Position numbers and translations under genes: made by a program. Shown here piece by piece: positions 51,317 through 62,289 of a stretch of 64,000 nt of DNA (its first letter is position 1; the number at the start of each line of letters is the position of its first letter). The stretch is taken from positions 1 to 64,000 of the forward strand of contig JAPKMR010000003.1 in the NCBI GenBank assembly GCA_026645815.1, written 5' to 3'. Under the pieces are notes generated by a model. The model made no database searches and was not told the origin of the DNA. It was given only the letters and a program-made list of their open reading frames with translations. The stretch comes from Anaerolineae bacterium (GTDB lineage: Bacteria > Chloroflexota > Anaerolineae > B4-G1 > SLSP01).

Positions 51317-52903
51317 ATGTCCGCTCTACCCTCTGTGCTCAATGCTGAGATAGCTGTTCAAGATTACGTCATCTTGTCTGCCGAAAACATTACCCAGGTA
51401 TATCCAGGGACGGTAGCGCTGGATGATGTTTCGTTTCACGTCCGTAAAGGCAAGGTCAACGTTCTTATCGGCGAAAACGGCGCGGGTAAATCCACGTTGA
51501 TGAAAATTCTGGCTGGGGTGCAGCGGCCCACCAGCGGGAAAATTCTACTCGATGGTGCTGAAATTCATCCGCGTTCCCCGCTTGAGGCCACCCGTTTGGG
51601 CATTGGAATGATTTTCCAGGAATTGAATTTGTGCGACAACCTGAGCGTGGTGGATAACATTTTCCTCGCGCGCGAAACGACCCAGAGGAACGGTTTGATT
51701 GCGCGCAGGTCCCAGAAAGAACGGGCCAGAGAATTGTTGCGCAAGCTAGAGCAGAAGATTGATCCTGATGAGTTGTTGGGCAATTTGCGCATCGGGGAGC
51801 AACAGATTGTGGAAATCGCCAAGGCGCTGGCCCAAGATGTGCGAATCCTCATTATGGATGAGCCGACCTCAGCGCTTAGCGCTAACGAAGTCGAAGTCCT
51901 GTTTCGGGTCATTCGGGAACTCAAATCCCATGGGGTCGCCATTATCTACATCTCGCACAAACTAGAGGAACTCATGCAAATCGGCGACTACGTCACCATC
52001 TTGCGGGATGGACGCAAGGTTGCCGAAGACAAGATTGAAAACGTCAATGTTACCTGGCTGATCGAGGCTATGGTGGGGCGCAATCCCGCCACCTTGTTCA
52101 CCCGCGAGCAGCGCTCGCTAGGGAACGTGCTGCTCAAGGCGGATAATCTGACTTTGCCGCGTTCAGGCGGCGGGTACCTGCTCGATCACGTCTCATTCGA
52201 ACTGCGCGCGGGAGAGGTGTTGGGCTTCTACGGGCTGATGGGCGCTGGACGCTCCGATCTGCTAGAGTGCCTGGCGGGAGCGCGACCGCAAGCTACCGGG
52301 AGCATCTGGTTGAATGATCAACTGGTGACAGCAACCACCATTCTGGAGCGTATCCAGGCTGGATTTGTTCTGGTCCCCGAAGACCGGCAACACGACAGCC
52401 TGGTGCCAACGCTTTCGGTGATGGACAACATGCTGCTTGCCAGTTTGAGAAAATACCTCAGGGGAATCTTTCTTGCCCCCGCACAGGAAAAATTGGCCAC
52501 CGACTCTCAGATCAAGGATTTTTCCATCCGCGTGGCGAATCCACAGCAACCAATTACGGCGCTTAGTGGGGGCAATCAGCAGAAAGTCGTGGTCGCCAAG
52601 GGCTTGCTGACCCATCCCAGAGTTCTGCTGCTCGATGAACCAACGCGCGGCATTGACGTCGGGGCGAAGTCGGAAATTTTCTCGATCGTTAACCGTCTGG
52701 CAGCGCAGAGATATGGGGTGATTTTTGTCTCATCGGAATTGAAAGAGGTGCTGGCAATGTCTGACCGTATTCTGGTCATGTCGAAGGGAAAAATCACGGG
52801 AGAATTTACGCATCAAGAGGCCACTGAAGAGAAACTGGTCGCAGCTTCAGCGATTGGTCATGGCCCATCAAACGGAGGCAATCATAATGGATCAGGCAAG
52901 TAG
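51317..52903 (+). CDS. Sugar ABC transporter ATP-binding protein (RbsA-type)
   Basis: 528 residues with two fused ATPase domains. The first (about 18-250) has Walker A GENGAGKST, signature IGEQQIVEIAKAL and Walker B VRILIMDEPTSAL. The second (about 265-515) has a degenerate Walker A (GLMGAGRSD), signature LSGGNQQKVVVAKGL and VLLLDEPTRGIDVG, as usual for carbohydrate-uptake-2 ATPases. Energises the permease and binding protein encoded next. The start codon is close to the DUF2291 stop. Confidence 0.95.
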   Translation: MSALPSVLNAEIAVQDYVILSAENITQVYPGTVALDDVSFHVRKGKVNVLIGENGAGKSTLMKILAGVQRPTSGKILLDGAEIHPRSPLEATRLGIGMIFQELNLCDNLSVVDNIFLARETTQRNGLIARRSQKERARELLRKLEQKIDPDELLGNLRIGEQQIVEIAKALAQDVRILIMDEPTSALSANEVEVLFRVIRELKSHGVAIIYISHKLEELMQIGDYVTILRDGRKVAEDKIENVNVTWLIEAMVGRNPATLFTREQRSLGNVLLKADNLTLPRSGGGYLLDHVSFELRAGEVLGFYGLMGAGRSDLLECLAGARPQATGSIWLNDQLVTATTILERIQAGFVLVPEDRQHDSLVPTLSVMDNMLLASLRKYLRGIFLAPAQEKLATDSQIKDFSIRVANPQQPITALSGGNQQKVVVAKGLLTHPRVLLLDEPTRGIDVGAKSEIFSIVNRLAAQRYGVIFVSSELKEVLAMSDRILVMSKGKITGEFTHQEATEEKLVAASAIGHGPSNGGNHNGSGK

Positions 52904-53984
52904 CTCGAAACCGGCACAGATAAAGAAGAGACGCAATATAACCAAAACTGATGTGCAGCAATTTCTGCTACATGGCAGGGCCTTCATTGCCTTGATTCTT
53001 GTTACGATTGTTTTCTCATATTTGGTGCCGAAATTCCTGACACCGGCTAACCTCGTGATCTTGTCCAAGCACGTCGCCATCAATGCGCTGTTGGCGATTG
53101 GTATGACCTTTGTCATTTTGACTGCGGGCATTGATCTGTCGGTAGGTTCGATTGCGGGAATGGTCGCGATGGTCGCGGGTGGGATGATCAGAGAGGGTAT
53201 CACTTTGCCGCAACTTGGTATCATCATCTATCCCCATACCTGGATGATTGTCGTGCTCGCGCTTACTTTGGGCACCCTGGCAGGCGCTCTCAGCGGTTAC
53301 GTCATCACCCGTTTCAACGTCGCCCCCTTTATTGCCACTCTGGGTATGTATTACGTGGCGCGTGGTATTGCGGGCTTGCGGAACAACGGTTACACCTTCC
53401 CCAACCTGATCGGACGTCCCGAATACGGCAATACCGGATTTGAGTTTCTAGGAGCCGGCAACTTTTTGGGCATCAACTATTCTATCTGGCTTATGGTGAT
53501 TTTGGCTGCAGTGGCTTACATCGTGACCAGGCGCACGCCATTTGGCCGCCACGTGTATGCGATTGGCGGAAACGAACGCGCGGCTGAACTCTCGGGCGTG
53601 CGTGTTTCTCGCACCAAGGTTATTGTCTACAGTATTAGTGGATTCTGTTCGGCGTTGGTTGGCTTGATCATCGCTTCGCAATTGGTGGCTTCGCACCCAC
53701 TGATTGGAGACGGCTTTGAATTGAATGCCATTGCTGCCGTGGTGCTGGGGGGCACTTCCCTGGCTGGCGGACGCGGTGGTATTGGTGGAACCATTATAGG
53801 CGCATTTACCATCGGTGTGATGAACGATGGTATGGTGATGCGAGGCTTTTCTTCGTTTTGGCAGCAAGTGATCAAAGGTGCTGTCATTGTATTGGCCGTG
53901 ATTATTGATCAGGTTCAGGCACGTATGCAGGAACGGATTGCACTTCAGAAACAGCAAGAAATGGCCGCTGTCGAAAACTCTTGA
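52887..53984 (+). CDS. Sugar ABC transporter permease (RbsC-type)
   Basis: 365 residues from the ATG at 52887, overlapping the ATPase end by 17 bp, with GGAGG upstream. About ten helices. The motif LTAGIDLSVGSIAGMVAMVAGG is the hallmark of ribose/autoinducer-2-type permeases, and IGGNERAAELSGVRV lies before helix 7. Forms the channel as a dimer. Substrate is set by the binding protein at 54087. Confidence 0.95.
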   Translation: MDQASSSKPAQIKKRRNITKTDVQQFLLHGRAFIALILVTIVFSYLVPKFLTPANLVILSKHVAINALLAIGMTFVILTAGIDLSVGSIAGMVAMVAGGMIREGITLPQLGIIIYPHTWMIVVLALTLGTLAGALSGYVITRFNVAPFIATLGMYYVARGIAGLRNNGYTFPNLIGRPEYGNTGFEFLGAGNFLGINYSIWLMVILAAVAYIVTRRTPFGRHVYAIGGNERAAELSGVRVSRTKVIVYSISGFCSALVGLIIASQLVASHPLIGDGFELNAIAAVVLGGTSLAGGRGGIGGTIIGAFTIGVMNDGMVMRGFSSFWQQVIKGAVIVLAVIIDQVQARMQERIALQKQQEMAAVENS

Positions 53985-53999
53985 GGCAATGGTTTCTAA

Positions 54000-55094
<1,095 letters not shown>

Positions 55095-55505
55095 AGGGGA
55101 TTGCACCTTAAAGCCTGACGTTATTACAGCAAACGTGCAATAACGAGGAGAGGTGGCGGACGGTCCACATAACCGTTCGACCACCTCCTGGGGGGACACC
55201 GACCACATGGAACCAGTTTCGCAGCCAGTACCAGACATAGACGGTGTCCCCACCATTATACTTCTGTTTGATAGAAATAGAACGTAACAGCACAGCACCC
55301 GCACAGGAGTAGGAGTGTGGGATACACTTCTTACAGTGGTCGGGATACTTGTATATAGCATAGATGCCGTTTCGAAACGGCTGTCTAAGTGCGTCTGGTC
55401 CTGACCCGCATAGTAACAATAGAACACAGGTTTTGACTCTGGTGTGAAAAAGCGCCAGACCATTCAGCGAATGTCACCTAAACGGAACTATCTCAGGAGG
55501 ATTCA
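55095..55505 (+). other. Structured intergenic region inside the sugar operon
   Basis: 411 bp without a gene. It contains a GAGGTGG..CCACCTC hairpin with an inner ACGGT..ACCGT pair (55150-55187), GGGGACACCG pairing perfectly with 55242-55251 (55192-55251, 40-nt loop), a GTGT..ACAC pair, and a 16-bp perfect palindrome GCCGTTTCGAAACGGC (55366-55381). Short minus-strand ORFs over it have no credible product. It may be a processing or attenuating element that boosts binding-protein mRNA, or a structured RNA. Confidence 0.55.
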
Positions 55506-56918
55506 ATGACAAAAAACAAACTGGCAGTCATCGTTGGCAATCGCGATTTCTTCCCCGATAAGTTGGTGACCGAAGCTAGACAGGATATTCTGACTGTTTT
55601 CGCCGAAATGGGCATTGAGCCTGTTATGCTGTCGGAGGAGGATACCAAATTGGGCGGCGTTGAGACGTGGGACGACGCCAAAAAGTGCGCCGCCTTGTTC
55701 AAGTCCCACGCGGATGAGATAGCCGGCATACTGGTGCTGTTGCCCAACTTTGGTGATGAAAAAGGTGTTGCAGATACAGTCAGGCTTTCGGGTTTGCACG
55801 TGCCCATTCTGGTTCAAGCCTATCCCGACGACCTTGAACAGTTCAATATTGAGCGACGGCGTGATTCCTTCTGCGGCAAAGTCTCGGTCTGCAATAATCT
55901 GCGCCAGTATGGCTATCCCTTTTCGTTGACCGAGCTGCACACGGTCGCCCCGACCAGCGATAGCTTCAAGGCCGATCTGAAGAAGTTCATTGGCGTTTGC
56001 CGAGTGGTGAATGGACTAAAGAATGCGCGGTTGGGAGCTATCGGCAGTCGTCCCAATGCCTTCATCACCGTGCGTTACAGTGAAAAACTCCTGCAGGCTT
56101 ATGGCATTCACGTGTGTACGGTGGACCTTTCAGAGATATTAGGCGCAGCGAACAAGCTGGCTGACGACGATCCGAAGATCAAAGCCAAACTGGACGAAAT
56201 CAACGCTTACGTTCCGACTGGCGGCGTGCCATCGCAGGCGGTGGTCAAGATGGCGAAGTTGGGCACCGTCCTGGATGATTGGGTGGCGGCTAACGAGGTT
56301 GATGCGACGGCCTTCCAATGTTGGGATTCTATCCAGCAGCATTATGGGATCAATGCCTGCTGCTTGATGAGCATGATGGGCAACAAGCTGATGCCCAGCG
56401 CCTGCGAGGTGGACGTTGTCGGCGCGGCTGCGATGTATGCCCTGCAACTAGCCTCCGGTACGCCCAGCGCGTTGGTGGATTGGAACAATAACTATGCCGA
56501 CGACCCGGATAAGTGTGTGCTGTTCCACTGTGGTAACTGGCCCAAGAGTTTCTACGCTGAGGATGTCGAGATGGCTTACGCGGACGTCTTGGCTACGACG
56601 CTGGGAAAGAAAAACACGTATGGGGCATTGGCGGGTCGCGCGCCAGCTGGACCGGTGAGCTTTGCTCGCATCTCAACCGATGACGTCAGTGGCAAGATTC
56701 GCACCTACGTCGCCGACGGCATGATGACGGATGACCCCTTGCGCACCTTCGGCAGCAGGGCGGTGGTAGAAGTGCCGGGGCTGCAAACGCTTCTGCGACA
56801 CGTCTGCAAAAACGGCTTCGAGCACCACGTCGCTATGAACGCCTCCCACTCGGCAGCAGTTCTCGCTGAAGCCTTTGAGACCTACCTGGGCTGGGATGTG
56901 TATTGGCATCGAGAATGA
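55506..56918 (+). CDS. L-fucose/L-arabinose isomerase-family protein (candidate D-apiose isomerase)
   Basis: 470 residues, AGGAGG before the ATG. The fold of the FucI/AraA superfamily is indicated by the N-terminal ..[20 protein letters not shown] and ..[13 protein letters not shown], the central [27 protein letters not shown] and the C-terminal GFEHHVAMN, with acidic and His residues fit to bind Mn. Family members isomerise aldoses to ketoses. With a sugar kinase and split transketolase in the operon, isomerising D-apiose to D-apulose is the best guess; another branched or deoxy pentose is possible. Confidence 0.82.
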   Translation: MTKNKLAVIVGNRDFFPDKLVTEARQDILTVFAEMGIEPVMLSEEDTKLGGVETWDDAKKCAALFKSHADEIAGILVLLPNFGDEKGVADTVRLSGLHVPILVQAYPDDLEQFNIERRRDSFCGKVSVCNNLRQYGYPFSLTELHTVAPTSDSFKADLKKFIGVCRVVNGLKNARLGAIGSRPNAFITVRYSEKLLQAYGIHVCTVDLSEILGAANKLADDDPKIKAKLDEINAYVPTGGVPSQAVVKMAKLGTVLDDWVAANEVDATAFQCWDSIQQHYGINACCLMSMMGNKLMPSACEVDVVGAAAMYALQLASGTPSALVDWNNNYADDPDKCVLFHCGNWPKSFYAEDVEMAYADVLATTLGKKNTYGALAGRAPAGPVSFARISTDDVSGKIRTYVADGMMTDDPLRTFGSRAVVEVPGLQTLLRHVCKNGFEHHVAMNASHSAAVLAEAFETYLGWDVYWHRE

Positions 56919-58470
56919 GAATAGTGACGACTTGGAGAAAAATAAAACGGCATATGGGATAGAAAAATGGGGACTTTTCGAAGTTTCCTGCCAGGCGCAA
57001 GTATCCGGCAATCCGTATGAGGTGGAATTCGGAGCGGAATTCCGGCACGCTAAACACGCCGCTAAAGTCTCCGGATTCTATGACGGTGACGGGCTCTTCA
57101 AAGTCCGGTTCATGCCGCAAACCGAGGGGGAATGGACGTATATTACCCACAGCGACGTCCGGGATTTGGTGGGTCAACGGGGTAGCCTCAATTGTGTGGC
57201 GCCCTCGACTAACAATCATGGCCCGGTGAGCGTGGTCAGTCCCTCTCGGTTTGCTTATGCCGATGGGTTGCCTTACCTGCCTGTGGGGACTACTTGTTAC
57301 GTATGGAACCTGCAAAATGACGAACTAGAAGAACAGACTCTAAGAACCCTGGAGCAGTCGCCCTTTAACAAGATGCGCATGGCCGTTTTCCCCAAGCGCT
57401 ACACGTTCAATACGAATGAACCCCCTGGCTATCCGTTCCCCGGTACACCGTCCAATCATTGGGATTTCAGATGTTTCAACCCTGGGTATTTTCAGCATCT
57501 TGAAAAACGTATTCTCGACTTGCAGCGGCGCGGCATCGAAGCCGATCTGATCATCTTCCACCCGTATGACTCCGGCGCCTGGGGCTTCGACCGTATGCCA
57601 GCTAAGGTCAATGATCGCTATCTCACGTATCTGGTAGCCCGGTTGGCGGCTTTCCGCAACCTGTGGTGGTCTTTTGCGAATGAATACGATTTGTTCCCTG
57701 AGCGCACGATGCAAGATTGGGATCATTACATGCAACTGGTTCAGCACATTGACCCCTATAACCATTTGCGCTCGATCCACAATTGCATGGCGTTTTACGA
57801 CCACACCCAGCCCTGGGTCACCCATTGCAGTGTCCAGAGCCAGGATTTGCACCGAGTTCCGCTATGGCTAAAGAAATACGGTAAGCCAGTTATCGTTGAC
57901 GAGTGTGGTTACGAAGGCGACATCCACATGATATGGGGCGATCTTTCGCCCGAGGAGATGGTGCTGCGCTTTTGGGTTGGGTTTACCCTGGGCGGTTACG
58001 TCGGTCATGGTGAAACCTATGTGAATCCAGAGGGCGTGCTGTGGTGGTCGAAGGACGGCCAACTGCACGGCGAAAGCGCCCCGCGCATCGCTTTTCTGCG
58101 AAAAATCTTTGAACAGGCGCCGGCAGCAGGGTTAACTCCCATTGGGAAACTCGATAATGAGACGATCAACATGCTTGAGAAAACAACCAGCATATTCGAT
58201 CAAGGTCGTGATGTAGATCGAATCATCGCCGAAGGACGCTGGAATGTGGAAGCCGGCGGCTACTGCGGCGACGATTATTTCCTATTCTATTTTGGCATGC
58301 GCCAACCCGGCTCACGCAACTTCAACCTGCCCCCCGGCAGTTTTCGTATTGACGTCATCGACACCTGGAATATGACAATTGAGTCGGTCGCCGAGAGTGC
58401 CAGCGGTGCGTATACCATCACCTTGCCCGGGCGCAAATATATGGCGATCCGTATTGTGCGCAACCTGTAA
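56896..58470 (+). CDS. DUF5060/DUF4038-type glycoside hydrolase (GH140-like, candidate apiosidase)
   Basis: About 524 residues; the start is uncertain (ATG 56896 overlaps the isomerase end; TTG 56932 is an alternative). N-terminal Ig-like DUF5060 domain ([24 protein letters not shown], about 22-110), then a TIM-barrel DUF4038 domain with [13 protein letters not shown] (acid/base Glu candidate) and [11 protein letters not shown] (second Glu), and a C-terminal beta domain (about 440-524). GH140 apiosidases share the DUF4038 barrel. There is no signal peptide, so it would act in the cytoplasm on an imported apioside rather than on polymer. That is inference. Confidence 0.75.
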   Translation: MCIGIENENSDDLEKNKTAYGIEKWGLFEVSCQAQVSGNPYEVEFGAEFRHAKHAAKVSGFYDGDGLFKVRFMPQTEGEWTYITHSDVRDLVGQRGSLNCVAPSTNNHGPVSVVSPSRFAYADGLPYLPVGTTCYVWNLQNDELEEQTLRTLEQSPFNKMRMAVFPKRYTFNTNEPPGYPFPGTPSNHWDFRCFNPGYFQHLEKRILDLQRRGIEADLIIFHPYDSGAWGFDRMPAKVNDRYLTYLVARLAAFRNLWWSFANEYDLFPERTMQDWDHYMQLVQHIDPYNHLRSIHNCMAFYDHTQPWVTHCSVQSQDLHRVPLWLKKYGKPVIVDECGYEGDIHMIWGDLSPEEMVLRFWVGFTLGGYVGHGETYVNPEGVLWWSKDGQLHGESAPRIAFLRKIFEQAPAAGLTPIGKLDNETINMLEKTTSIFDQGRDVDRIIAEGRWNVEAGGYCGDDYFLFYFGMRQPGSRNFNLPPGSFRIDVIDTWNMTIESVAESASGAYTITLPGRKYMAIRIVRNL

Positions 58471-58602
58471 GGCTAAATATCCTCGCCAGCGGCTCAAAAG
58501 TGAGTGTGTATGAAGCGACCTCCCGTTGATTGACCGCAACCCCCTCCAACCCAATGATGAGCTGCCCCTCGTCGGCTGAAGCAACCTCAACTCAAATGAA
58601 AT
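58471..58602. other. Operon end and IS flank
   Basis: 132 bp without a gene. It ends in AACTCAAATGAAA (58589-58601), which pairs exactly with TTTCATTTGAGTT (58610-58622) across the left IS end, forming a 13-bp hairpin that may stop operon transcription. Confidence 0.55.
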
Positions 58603-60193
58603 GGGTGTGTTTCATTTGAGTTAGGCGGCTATAGCCAGCGTTTCCGGGGTTAAGGCCAGCAGTTCCGCAGAAGCCAATTGCGGATAGGGCTGGTTATACA
58701 GGCGCTCGTGGCGCTGGCGTTTGCGATAAGTGTGATAAGCTTCCCAGTCATCGTTCTCGGCCACCGCGCGTAAGCGTAGTAGACAGTCGGCGCCCTGGAG
58801 CGACCAGCGCATACCGGAAAGCTCACAGCGATCTTTAACAAAGTGTCGGCAGGCCCCTTCGATGACGCCTGAGGCGATCGGCCAACCGTGCGCCAAATAG
58901 GCTGCGTAGTCCATATAGGGGAGATTGCGCTCGAAGTAGTTCGCGGTTTTGGTTAGTTGCTCGCGTTGGCAGGCCTTAGTCGTGGACTGCGCCGCCAGGT
59001 CGCGAAATTCGGCAATGATCGCGCACGTTTTTTCCTCCGCAAGCAGTTGGCGCGTGTGTTGGATCATCCAGGGCAGTCGTTTTTGATCGTCTTCGCCCAG
59101 CAACACCGTAGCCACGTCCCACAGATACTCGTTGGCGTGGATGAAGTCCAGGATTTGGACGTAGTCCGGGAAGTAGCTGGCAATGCGGGTCTGCAAAGCC
59201 TCACACCCATCACAGAGCGCCACGCGCTGCTGAATATGGCTACCTTCACGCGTGCGGATGTGCTGAACCAGACGCTCTAGCGCGGTATCCTTGCCGTCCA
59301 GCGTCGCCCACACGTGTTTGTTTTGCGGTGCGGGGTGGTCAATCCCGCGCTTTTCCGTGGCGGTTGACAGCTTGTAATAGCTCGCCAGCACGGCCTCTGG
59401 CGTGCGCGGCGTGGGCGCGATGGTGTACGCGGTTGTGACGATGGCTTCCTTCTTGTGGCCCCGTTTCTGACCTTTGCCTAGGCGCAGCGGAGGCGGCGTT
59501 TCTGCCTCCACAATAAGCGGCACCCCTTTACCATCAGCTTGTATGACTAACACCGCCGCTTCTGCCGCGACTGGCGGGGCTGGTTTCTGCTCATAATACG
59601 CCCCCACGTCGACCGCATCCGTGAGAATCTGCGCCTGCACCACCCGACTCGAGAGCCGTAAACCCAGAAAACGTTCAAGGATGTCGCAGACCTTGTGATA
59701 AACGCCATTAACGCCCAGATATGTGCTCAGTTCACGGAGCATATCGGAGTAGCTATCCTCCCCAAGACTCAGGGCGGCATCCAAGGGACACGCACTGCCC
59801 ATCCCGGTTTTGTAGAAGTAGGGCCGCCAGATGGGGAGTTTCCCAAAGATGGACACATAGTCGCGCTTCGTGTCCCGATGGTAGGGTAAGCTAATCCCCT
59901 CCGGGGTAGTGAAGGTCTCGCGTGAACTCTGTTGCGAGCGTAGCGTGAAGAACAACAGCAGCAGTCGCCAGCCGAGTTTCAGCAGCTGGGTGAACAACCC
60001 ACGCTCCATTTGATCGGCGGTGGCTAGGTAGGCCGCTTCGTTGGTCACATAGTCTAGCATATGTTCGAACTCTTGGCGAATTTCCTGTATAATTTGTTCT
60101 GAGTTGAAAGTCATGTTTCCCCTCCGGTTCAGCGGTGTGGTGACCTTACTGTACCGGAGTTTACCTGACTTTCAACTCATTTGAAACACACCC
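58603..60193 (-). mobile_element. ISKra4-type insertion sequence (1.59 kb)
   Basis: Terminal inverted repeats: left GGGTGTGTTTCATTTGAGTT (58603-58622) and right AACTCATTTGAAACACACCC (60174-60193), 18 of 20 matches. A single minus-strand transposase fills it. No clear target-site duplication: flanks are ..GAAAT and AATTG, sharing at most AAT. It inserted at the edge of a family-1 hairpin repeat (60196 on). Confidence 0.82.
58621..60114 (-). CDS. ISKra4-family transposase
   Basis: 497 residues, uninterrupted. N-terminal region with Cys-poor HTH-like helices. The central part has VLVIQADGKGVPLI, then CDGCEALQTRIASYFPDYVQILDFIHANEYLWD (in parts), and the C-terminal signature GWPIASGVIEGACRHFVKDRCELSGMRW (in parts), diagnostic for ISKra4-type transposases. 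Catalytic acidic residues plausibly lie in IQADG, LDFIHA and GVIEGA. Full length, so possibly active. Confidence 0.92.
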   Translation of the reverse strand: MTFNSEQIIQEIRQEFEHMLDYVTNEAAYLATADQMERGLFTQLLKLGWRLLLLFFTLRSQQSSRETFTTPEGISLPYHRDTKRDYVSIFGKLPIWRPYFYKTGMGSACPLDAALSLGEDSYSDMLRELSTYLGVNGVYHKVCDILERFLGLRLSSRVVQAQILTDAVDVGAYYEQKPAPPVAAEAAVLVIQADGKGVPLIVEAETPPPLRLGKGQKRGHKKEAIVTTAYTIAPTPRTPEAVLASYYKLSTATEKRGIDHPAPQNKHVWATLDGKDTALERLVQHIRTREGSHIQQRVALCDGCEALQTRIASYFPDYVQILDFIHANEYLWDVATVLLGEDDQKRLPWMIQHTRQLLAEEKTCAIIAEFRDLAAQSTTKACQREQLTKTANYFERNLPYMDYAAYLAHGWPIASGVIEGACRHFVKDRCELSGMRWSLQGADCLLRLRAVAENDDWEAYHTYRKRQRHERLYNQPYPQLASAELLALTPETLAIAA

Positions 60194-60195
60194 AA

Positions 60196-60272
60196 TTGAT
60201 TTTTGGCGGTGGGGCTTTGCCCCACCGCCAAAAATACTTTTTCTTCCTCACTCACTTTTTGAAACGCACCCC
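60196..60272. repeat. Family-1 hairpin repeat, copy 4 (at IS edge)
   Basis: A 17-bp perfect stem ATTTTTGGCGGTGGGGC (60199-60215) with 60219-60235 around TTT, then a tail ending TTTTTGAAACGCACCCC. Adjacent to the right IS end, whose sequence TTTGAAACACACCC resembles the repeat tail. Confidence 0.83.
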
Positions 60273-60361
60273 TGTGCACCGGCGCGATTGTCGGAAACAA
60301 GAGACGGAGTATAATATAAGCCATCAGCAAGACTTATACGCGCGACGCACAGAGGCACAAC

Positions 60362-60835
60362 ATGAACAACTTCGTCAAACGGGCCCTTTGGACTCTGATT
60401 CCCTTCATTGTAGGGGTGGCTCTGGTGCGTCTGGCAGCGCCAGCGCGCGTCGAAGTGACCTGGAAAACAGCAAGTGAGGTGGATGCCGCAGGTTTCCGCC
60501 TTTACCGCAGCGAAGATGCCGAAGGCCCCTTTGTGTTGATCAGCCCCAATCTTATTCTGGCACGAGGCGACCCCCTCGTTGGCGAAGATTATGACCACGA
60601 AGATACCGATGTCGTCTGGGGAAAGCGGTATTATTATCAACTGGAGGAAATCAGCCTGAGCGGCGCCGCCGACCGTTACCCACAGACGGTCGCTGCGCTC
60701 GCAGGCCCAGGATGGGGATGGGCTTTGGGCGCCGGCAGTGTCCTGGCTTTGCTTGGATTTTTGACTGGACATCAGAAATCATCTCCTGCTGCCCCGGTCG
60801 AAGACCAAGAAATTAAGCTACGGACTGGGGTATGA
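60362..60835 (+). CDS. Membrane-anchored FnIII-like protein
   Basis: 157 residues. TM helix (about 7-25), then a small beta domain (about 28-110) with the FnIII-like phrase VEVTWKTASEVDAAGFRLYRSED (in parts) and YYYQLEEISLSG, and a second helix (about 117-134). The same phrase type recurs in the putative anti-sigma protein at 63124. Its stop overlaps the HPr-kinase-like gene start (ATGA), so the two are co-translated. Perhaps an adaptor or exported partner in the cluster. No firm function. Confidence 0.7.
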   Translation: MNNFVKRALWTLIPFIVGVALVRLAAPARVEVTWKTASEVDAAGFRLYRSEDAEGPFVLISPNLILARGDPLVGEDYDHEDTDVVWGKRYYYQLEEISLSGAADRYPQTVAALAGPGWGWALGAGSVLALLGFLTGHQKSSPAAPVEDQEIKLRTGV

Positions 60836-61620
60836 ACACCCTGGATATCGGCGGCATTGCCCTGACCTTGCAGGGACCCGAACATTGGCTCGCCCCGCTC
60901 AATACCGCATGGGCTGAGTGGCAGAGCTCTATAGCTGGCGTACAAGTGCAGCTGCTGCCCGATGAGACGCTCCCCACGCCTACTTGCGCGTACTTCGAGG
61001 CGCGTCCGAGATTCGTAGCTGGCGTCTGCAATTTGGAAGTACCGGGGTTTGTTGGGAGGATTGACGCCGAAGCTGGAACAGCCACGCTCAGGGCGCATCC
61101 CACTGCTGCTGGGGCAGACCTCGTCTATTTTATCCGCACGGCTTTCGCATTGGCGGCATTCGAGCAAGGAGCGTTGTTGGTCCATGGCGCCGGAATCGTT
61201 CACCACGAGGTCGCCTTTATTCTTTACGGGCTTTCGGGAAGCGGCAAATCTACAGCAGCAGCGCTTTCAACAGGTAAGCCGGTTCTCAACGATGATCTGT
61301 TGCTGGTGCGACCTACCGCGCGGGGTTGGGAAGTATTGGCAACGCCCTTTGGGCGACGCCGCGTTCGCGAGGTGACTGCTGCGCCGCTCCGCGCGTTGCT
61401 GCGCCTGGTACAGGCGCCCAATGACGCGTTGGCAACCATCTCCTCCGCGCAGGCGCTGGCAGAACTGGTTGCCAATTCTCCGGTCATCAACGCGGATATT
61501 GACCGGGCTGCACAGTTGTTCGAGCGCTGGCAAGGCATATTGGAGAAGATACCGGCCTATAGATTGCACTTCCGCAAAGCCAATACCTTCTGGGAGGTCA
61601 TTGATGCTCACTTTGGATAG
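60832..61620 (+). CDS. HPr-kinase-like (HprK-related) ATPase of a RiPP-like cluster
   Basis: 262 residues. A non-catalytic N-terminal half, then a C-terminal kinase core with Walker A LYGLSGSGKST (131-141) and VLNDDLLLV (151-159), which match the HPr kinase/phosphorylase core. HprK-related proteins occur beside PqqD-type RRE proteins and short precursors in RiPP clusters; in some lasso clusters such kinases phosphorylate a C-terminal Ser of the precursor. The candidate peptide here ends ..LPGLE with no terminal Ser, so a different target is likely. Ends 16 bp inside the pqqD-like gene. Confidence 0.8.
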   Translation: MNTLDIGGIALTLQGPEHWLAPLNTAWAEWQSSIAGVQVQLLPDETLPTPTCAYFEARPRFVAGVCNLEVPGFVGRIDAEAGTATLRAHPTAAGADLVYFIRTAFALAAFEQGALLVHGAGIVHHEVAFILYGLSGSGKSTAAALSTGKPVLNDDLLLVRPTARGWEVLATPFGRRRVREVTAAPLRALLRLVQAPNDALATISSAQALAELVANSPVINADIDRAAQLFERWQGILEKIPAYRLHFRKANTFWEVIDAHFG

Positions 61621-61879
61621 CGTAGTTCGAACTGTCACAGGGGTTGCAACGCGTGAGAGTGGCAATGAGCTGGTAGTTGTCTCACCAGCACAGGGAAAAT
61701 ATCTGGTTCTCAATCAAACAGGCGCGACCGTTTTTCGATTACTAGATGGGAAAATGTCGCTCCGCAATATCGCCACGCGTCTCGGTGAAAATTCACAGGT
61801 TCCGCTGGAAAAAGTGCAAGCCGACGTGCTCGCCCTGACCGAACAATTGCTCGAACGTGGCGTGGTGACGGTGTCTTAA
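61604..61879 (+). CDS. PqqD-family RiPP recognition element (RRE) protein
   Basis: 91 residues, start inside the upstream gene. PqqD pattern: winged-helix ..SVVRTVTGVATRESGNELVVV, YLVLNQTGATVFRLLDG (conserved LN.TG..I..LLDG), and a final helix LALTEQLLERGVV. Such domains bind leader peptides of RiPP precursors. The candidate precursor lies 410 bp downstream. Two hairpins (61895-61949) follow directly and may end the three-gene transcript. Confidence 0.88.
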   Translation: MLTLDSVVRTVTGVATRESGNELVVVSPAQGKYLVLNQTGATVFRLLDGKMSLRNIATRLGENSQVPLEKVQADVLALTEQLLERGVVTVS

Positions 61880-61894
61880 ACCCGACCTATGAGC

Positions 61895-61949
61895 TGGCGT
61901 TACTATCATGGTTGCGCACCTGTAACGCCAGCAGTCAGTTTCGACTGAC
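61895..61949 (+). terminator. Tandem hairpins after the pqqD-like gene
   Basis: TGGCGTTAC (61895-61903) with GTAACGCCA (61922-61930), then GTCAGT-TTCG-ACTGAC (61934-61949) with a stable UUCG-type loop. No long T-run, so the role as terminator is provisional. Confidence 0.6.
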
Positions 61950-62005
61950 AAATGTTACACAACCTACTAAATGTCCATGAAAACCAAGAAAAAGCCAAAA
62001 ACAAG

Positions 62006-62034
62006 TAGCCATAGACGCAAATCTGTGCTATACT
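62006..62034 (+). promoter_or_regulatory. Promoter upstream of the small peptide gene
   Basis: TAGCCA (62006-62011), 17-bp spacer, TATACT (62029-62034) with TGC at the extended -10. It implies a roughly 250-nt leader to the peptide start at 62290. Confidence 0.62.
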
Positions 62035-62289
62035 ATCTTAGTGAGACTCAAACCATTTCCCACTGTGGAAATGGGCTTCGGAAATTGTTGGATGCGCCCA
62101 ACGACTTTATCCGGATTCGAATGACTCTCCACACCCGTAGATGAAATAGACAACGACAGGACTTCTTATCATAAATTGTGGGATAGTCTTCATAGCAAGG
62201 TGCCAAAGCAGGAGGTGCATCGCGCAACAGATAAGTTCAACACACCTGATCCTATAGTTGTCCTAATCCATCAAATAAGGAGTGCAACC

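Larger units (their letters stand above)
61880..62289. other. Intergenic region: terminator hairpins and precursor promoter
   Basis: 410 bp: tandem hairpins at 61895-61949, a promoter at 62006-62034, and about 250 nt of leader before the 30-residue peptide gene. A longer ORF from 62176 through this region lacks a ribosome site. Confidence 0.6.

Noticed and set aside
62176-62289. 68-residue form of the small peptide
   Set aside because: No ribosome site before 62176, while AAGGAG sits at the right distance from the ATG at 62290.
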